From: CAYQEC01 sp964569015
Lineage (GTDB): Bacteria; Actinomycetota; Acidimicrobiia; Spongiisociales; UBA5794
DNA length: 6,952 bases
Assembly (NCBI GenBank): GCA_964569015.1
Contig: CAZMSN010000076.1
Location: forward strand, 1 to 6,952
Reading direction: 5' to 3'
A program made the position numbers and the translations under genes. A model generated the notes under the pieces. The model saw nothing but the letters and a program-made list of their open reading frames with translations. It was not told where the DNA came from and searched no databases. Shown here piece after piece: positions 4,906 to 6,952 of this stretch; position 1 is the stretch's first letter, and the number at the start of each line of letters is the position of its first letter.

Positions 4906-6393
4906 ATGTCAGCTACGTTCGCCCAACTCGGGCTACCCGAACCGCTCGTCCGTGTCCTCGCCAAGAGCGGCATCGTCGAGCCCTTCCCCGTCCAGGCAGT
5001 CACGATCCCCGATGTCCTCGCCGGCAGGGACGTGTCCGGCAAGGCCCCGACCGGGTCCGGTAAGACCCTCGCCTTCGGCCTCCCTCTGCTCGTCAGAGTC
5101 GACCGGGCGAACCGGTTTCGCCCCAAGGCATTGATCCTGGCTCCGACGCGGGAGCTCGCCGAGCAGATCAAGCAGGAGCTCGCCCCGCTCGCCAGGGCGG
5201 CCGACCGCAACGTCATCGCCGTCTACGGCGGGGTGGGGTATGGCCCCCAGAAGGGCGCCCTACGCAACGGCGTCGACGTCCTGGTGGCCACCCCCGGCCG
5301 GCTCGAGGATCTCATGGAGCAAGGATCCGTGAATCTGAGCGAAGTCGACATCGTCGTCGTCGACGAGGCGGACCGGATGGCCGACATGGGATTCATGCCG
5401 GCCGTGCGAAGGATCCTCGACCGCACCTCGAAGCATCGGCAGACGTTGCTGTTCTCGGCGACGCTCGATGGTGACATCGCGGTGCTGAGCCGCGACTACC
5501 AGCATGATCCCATCCGTCACGAAGCCGGAACCGTGGAGCCGGAGACGATCGACGCCCGCCACCACTTCTGGCTCGTGCAGCACGAGGATCGTGTCCAGCA
5601 CACCGCAGACGTGGTCGACACGGCGGGCCGCTCCATTGTGTTCACCCGCACCCGCCACGGTGCCGACCGCCTCGCCCGCCAGCTCGCCAAGGAGGGGATC
5701 GGGGCGGTCGCCATGCACGGCGGGCGATCCCAGAACCAGCGGAACAGGGCCCTTCAGGCGTTCTCGTCCGGACGGGCCCAGGCGCTCATCGCCACCGACG
5801 TGGCAGCACGCGGCATCCACGTGGACGCCGTGGCCTCGGTGATCCACTTTGATCCTCCCGGTGACTCCAAGGACTACCTGCACCGCTCGGGGCGCACCGC
5901 CCGGGCCGGGGCCACCGGCAACGTCGTCAGTCTCGTGACCGGCGCCCAGCAACGGGACGTGCGGCGCATACAGCAGGACCTCGGCCTGCAGGCGCTGATC
6001 GAGGCGCCGCGACTCGATGACCTCGGCACCGGCGGGCACCAGATCGGTGAGCGCTCGCCCGAGAGGCCACGGCGAGAAGCCTCACCCACGCGGCCGGCGT
6101 CACGATCCAAGACGCAGCCACGCCAGGCCGCCGGCGGGGGGGAGAGCGTCTACGTGGCGAACCTGCCTTGGGGAGCTACCACCGAAGAAGTCGAGACGCT
6201 GTTCGGGCGTTTCGGCGAGGTCCACCAGGCCACGATCATCACCGACCGGCGCACCGGGCGCTCCAAGGGCTTCGGCTTCGTCGACATGCCCCGGCCGGCC
6301 GCCAAGAGCGCGGTCGAGGCGCTGCACGGCTCGACGTTGGGTGGCCGTGACCTCACGGTTCGTCTTGCCCGGCCGCGGCGCTATCGCGGCTGA
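4906..6393 (+). CDS. DEAD-box RNA helicase with C-terminal RRM
   Basis: A 495-residue ATP-dependent RNA helicase of the RhlE/CsdA type, expected to remodel RNA duplexes in mRNA decay, ribosome assembly or cold adaptation. All core motifs are present: the Q-motif segment around PFPVQ (26-30); motif I APTGSGKT (47-54); Ia APTRELA (79-85); Ib TPGRL (129-133); II DEAD (153-156); III SAT (184-186); IV SIVFTRTR (243-250); V ATDVAARGIH (296-305); VI HRSGRTARAG (326-335). A flexible basic linker rich in Arg, Pro and Ser (about 372-412) leads to a canonical RRM (about 414-490). The RRM has RNP2 VYVANLP (415-421) and RNP1 KGFGFVDM (454-461) with the RNA-stacking aromatics Tyr416, Phe456 and Phe458. This resembles stand-alone bacterial or cyanobacterial Rbp proteins more than the divergent DbpA/CsdA RNA-binding domain. 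ATG 4906 has AGGAG 6 nt upstream; the frame is open back to 4648, but those 86 codons resemble no family. A small gene follows 68 nt downstream, probably cotranscribed. Confidence 0.95.
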   Translation: MSATFAQLGLPEPLVRVLAKSGIVEPFPVQAVTIPDVLAGRDVSGKAPTGSGKTLAFGLPLLVRVDRANRFRPKALILAPTRELAEQIKQELAPLARAADRNVIAVYGGVGYGPQKGALRNGVDVLVATPGRLEDLMEQGSVNLSEVDIVVVDEADRMADMGFMPAVRRILDRTSKHRQTLLFSATLDGDIAVLSRDYQHDPIRHEAGTVEPETIDARHHFWLVQHEDRVQHTADVVDTAGRSIVFTRTRHGADRLARQLAKEGIGAVAMHGGRSQNQRNRALQAFSSGRAQALIATDVAARGIHVDAVASVIHFDPPGDSKDYLHRSGRTARAGATGNVVSLVTGAQQRDVRRIQQDLGLQALIEAPRLDDLGTGGHQIGERSPERPRREASPTRPASRSKTQPRQAAGGGESVYVANLPWGATTEEVETLFGRFGEVHQATIITDRRTGRSKGFGFVDMPRPAAKSAVEALHGSTLGGRDLTVRLARPRRYRG

Positions 6394-6429
6394 TCCGCCT
6401 CAACACACCAATCCACCTCATCACATGTC

Positions 6430-6443
6430 GGGCCGACCGGCCC
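6430..6443 (+). repeat. Hairpin between the helicase and the small downstream gene
   Basis: GGGCC (6430-6434), loop GACC and GGCCC (6439-6443) make a perfect 5-bp GC stem midway in the 68-nt spacer. No T-tract follows, so it is more likely an mRNA-processing or partial-attenuation element than a full terminator. Function is unproven. Confidence 0.3.
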
Positions 6444-6461
6444 CATCGAAACGAGTATCGA

Positions 6462-6683
6462 ATGAACACACCACAGACCCCGCGTCAAGACGCGGCATGG
6501 AACCTCAACAGCCTCCGGCGCGGCATCACCTACCGGGCGACGACCCGGCAGGGCACCGCCGCCGGCGAGTACCTCGGCATGGAAGCCCCCCACGGTGATC
6601 GGGCGATCCTGCTCCGCCACGGAGCCCGCACCGAGTCCATCCCGCTCAGCGACGTCACCTCGATCCAGCCTGTGGCCGCCTGA
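6462..6683 (+). CDS. Small hypothetical protein, predicted beta-rich, 73 residues
   Basis: I do not recognise a named family. After a polar N-terminus (1-14), residues 21-72 alternate strand-like segments with Gly or charged turns: GITYRATTRQG, AAGEYLGME, GDRAILLRHG, ESIPLSDVTSIQPV. The pattern fits a small SH3- or Sm-like barrel in which 'SIPLSDVTSI' is the closing strand pair. The fold is inferred from pattern only. There is no cysteine, signal peptide or membrane segment. It is rich in Arg and Thr and close to neutral. The ATG at 6462 is the only start before the conserved-looking part; no start codon lies between the helicase stop and it in this frame. The ribosome site is weak (GAG at 6453-6455), suggesting translation depends on the helicase transcript. 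It lies 68 nt behind the helicase gene and directly before a strong terminator-like hairpin, so it probably ends that transcription unit. Confidence 0.72.
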   Translation: MNTPQTPRQDAAWNLNSLRRGITYRATTRQGTAAGEYLGMEAPHGDRAILLRHGARTESIPLSDVTSIQPVAA

Positions 6684-6684
6684 C

Positions 6685-6712
6685 GCCCCGACCCGCCGCG
6701 GCGGATCGGGGC
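6685..6712 (+). terminator. Strong GC hairpin terminator
   Basis: GCCCCGA (6685-6691) pairs perfectly with TCGGGGC (6706-6712). Inside, the self-complementary 12-mer at 6693-6704 extends the stem past a single C/A mismatch. It begins one base after the stop of the small gene and has no T-tract, the usual style for GC-rich actinobacteria. It is the clearest terminator candidate in the window and closes the helicase unit. Confidence 0.7.
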
Positions 6713-6726
6713 TGGCAGGGAGTGCG

Positions 6727-6952
6727 ATGACGGGGCAGTATTCCCGCATGACGGAATCAGGAGGCCGGCCGGCACGCTGGTGGAGTTCGGAAGCAGGCCA
6801 GCAGGAGGCGCGGCGACTCGGCCTCGGCGAGTCGGCCCGGGTGGCACTCTCGATGGGCGTCATCTACCAGATCTACCCGCGCAGCTTCCAGGACTCCACC
6901 GGCAACGGCGTCGGGGACCTCCCCGGCATCACCAGCCGTCTCGACTACCTGA
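6727..6952 (+). CDS. GH13 alpha-glucosidase/alpha-amylase family enzyme (5' part, cut by window end)
   Basis: The last ~75 codons of the window encode the N-terminus of a glycoside hydrolase family 13 enzyme. The hallmark first strand and loop of the (beta/alpha)8 barrel is clear: GVIYQIYPRSFQDS, then GNGVGDLPGITSRLDYL. The D-S-T-G-N-G-V-G-D stretch resembles the metal-binding loop of oligo-1,6-glucosidase, trehalose synthase and maltase types. The catalytic Asp/Glu/Asp residues lie beyond the window, so the substrate cannot be fixed; an alpha-glucosidase-like enzyme is most likely. ATG 6727 has AGGGAG (6717-6722) 4 nt upstream and gives about 40 residues before the barrel, somewhat long for the family. 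In-frame alternatives are ATG 6748 and ATG 6853, the latter directly before GVIYQIYP. Only 14 nt separate the preceding hairpin from ATG 6727. Confidence 0.9.
   Translation, partial: MTGQYSRMTESGGRPARWWSSEAGQQEARRLGLGESARVALSMGVIYQIYPRSFQDSTGNGVGDLPGITSRLDYL

Noticed and set aside
5260..6039. Minus-strand open frame (259 codons) inside the helicase gene
   Set aside because: The helicase reading is certain from nine conserved motifs; the antisense frame is a by-product of GC-biased codons.
1..6952. tRNA genes, CRISPR arrays, insertion sequences, phage or defence genes
   Set aside because: I saw no cloverleaf sequence, no regularly spaced direct repeats, no transposase motifs and no known defence or phage domains in any credible frame.

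Overview
The base composition is strongly GC-rich, third codon positions are mostly G or C, and genes are packed tightly. Together with the protein sequences this suggests a high-GC actinobacterium, possibly from an uncultured or environmental branch such as Acidimicrobiia. That placement is inference; no rRNA or other taxonomic marker is present. No tRNA, rRNA, CRISPR array, insertion sequence or phage gene is visible. The region reads as ordinary chromosomal housekeeping with some interesting small genes.

Layout: (1) 43-909 (+) encodes a methylenetetrahydrofolate reductase (MetF), converging on (2) a minus-strand pair. This is a short TrmO/TsaA-type tRNA methyltransferase (2513-2031), followed 16 nt later by a radical SAM protein of the wyosine-synthase-like COG0731 group (2014-935). 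A small GC hairpin fills the 25-nt convergent gap. (3) A 320-nt divergent spacer leads to a zinc-ribbon protein with four predicted membrane segments (2834-3373, +). (4) After a 160-nt spacer with hairpins comes a short-chain dehydrogenase (3534-4292, +), convergent with (5) a 92-residue conserved protein of unknown function (4611-4333, -). (6) A 294-nt divergent spacer leads to a DEAD-box RNA helicase carrying a canonical RRM at its C-terminus (4906-6393, +). It is followed by a 73-residue predicted beta-rich protein (6462-6683, +) and a strong terminator-like hairpin (6685-6712). (7) The window ends inside the first ~75 codons of a GH13 alpha-glucosidase-like gene (6727 onward, +).

Functional threads: MetF feeds methyl groups toward methionine and hence SAM, which both enzymes of the convergent pair would use; they are not in one operon, so this link is only thematic. 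The TrmO-radical SAM pair is plausibly a tRNA anticodon-loop modification unit. The helicase-RRM protein and the small protein behind it are plausibly a second RNA-related transcription unit.

No clearly novel multi-gene system is visible. The best candidates for follow-up are the helicase-RRM fusion with its long leader and small partner, the TrmO-radical SAM pair whose radical SAM member cannot be a standard wyosine synthase, and the unassigned small conserved proteins.
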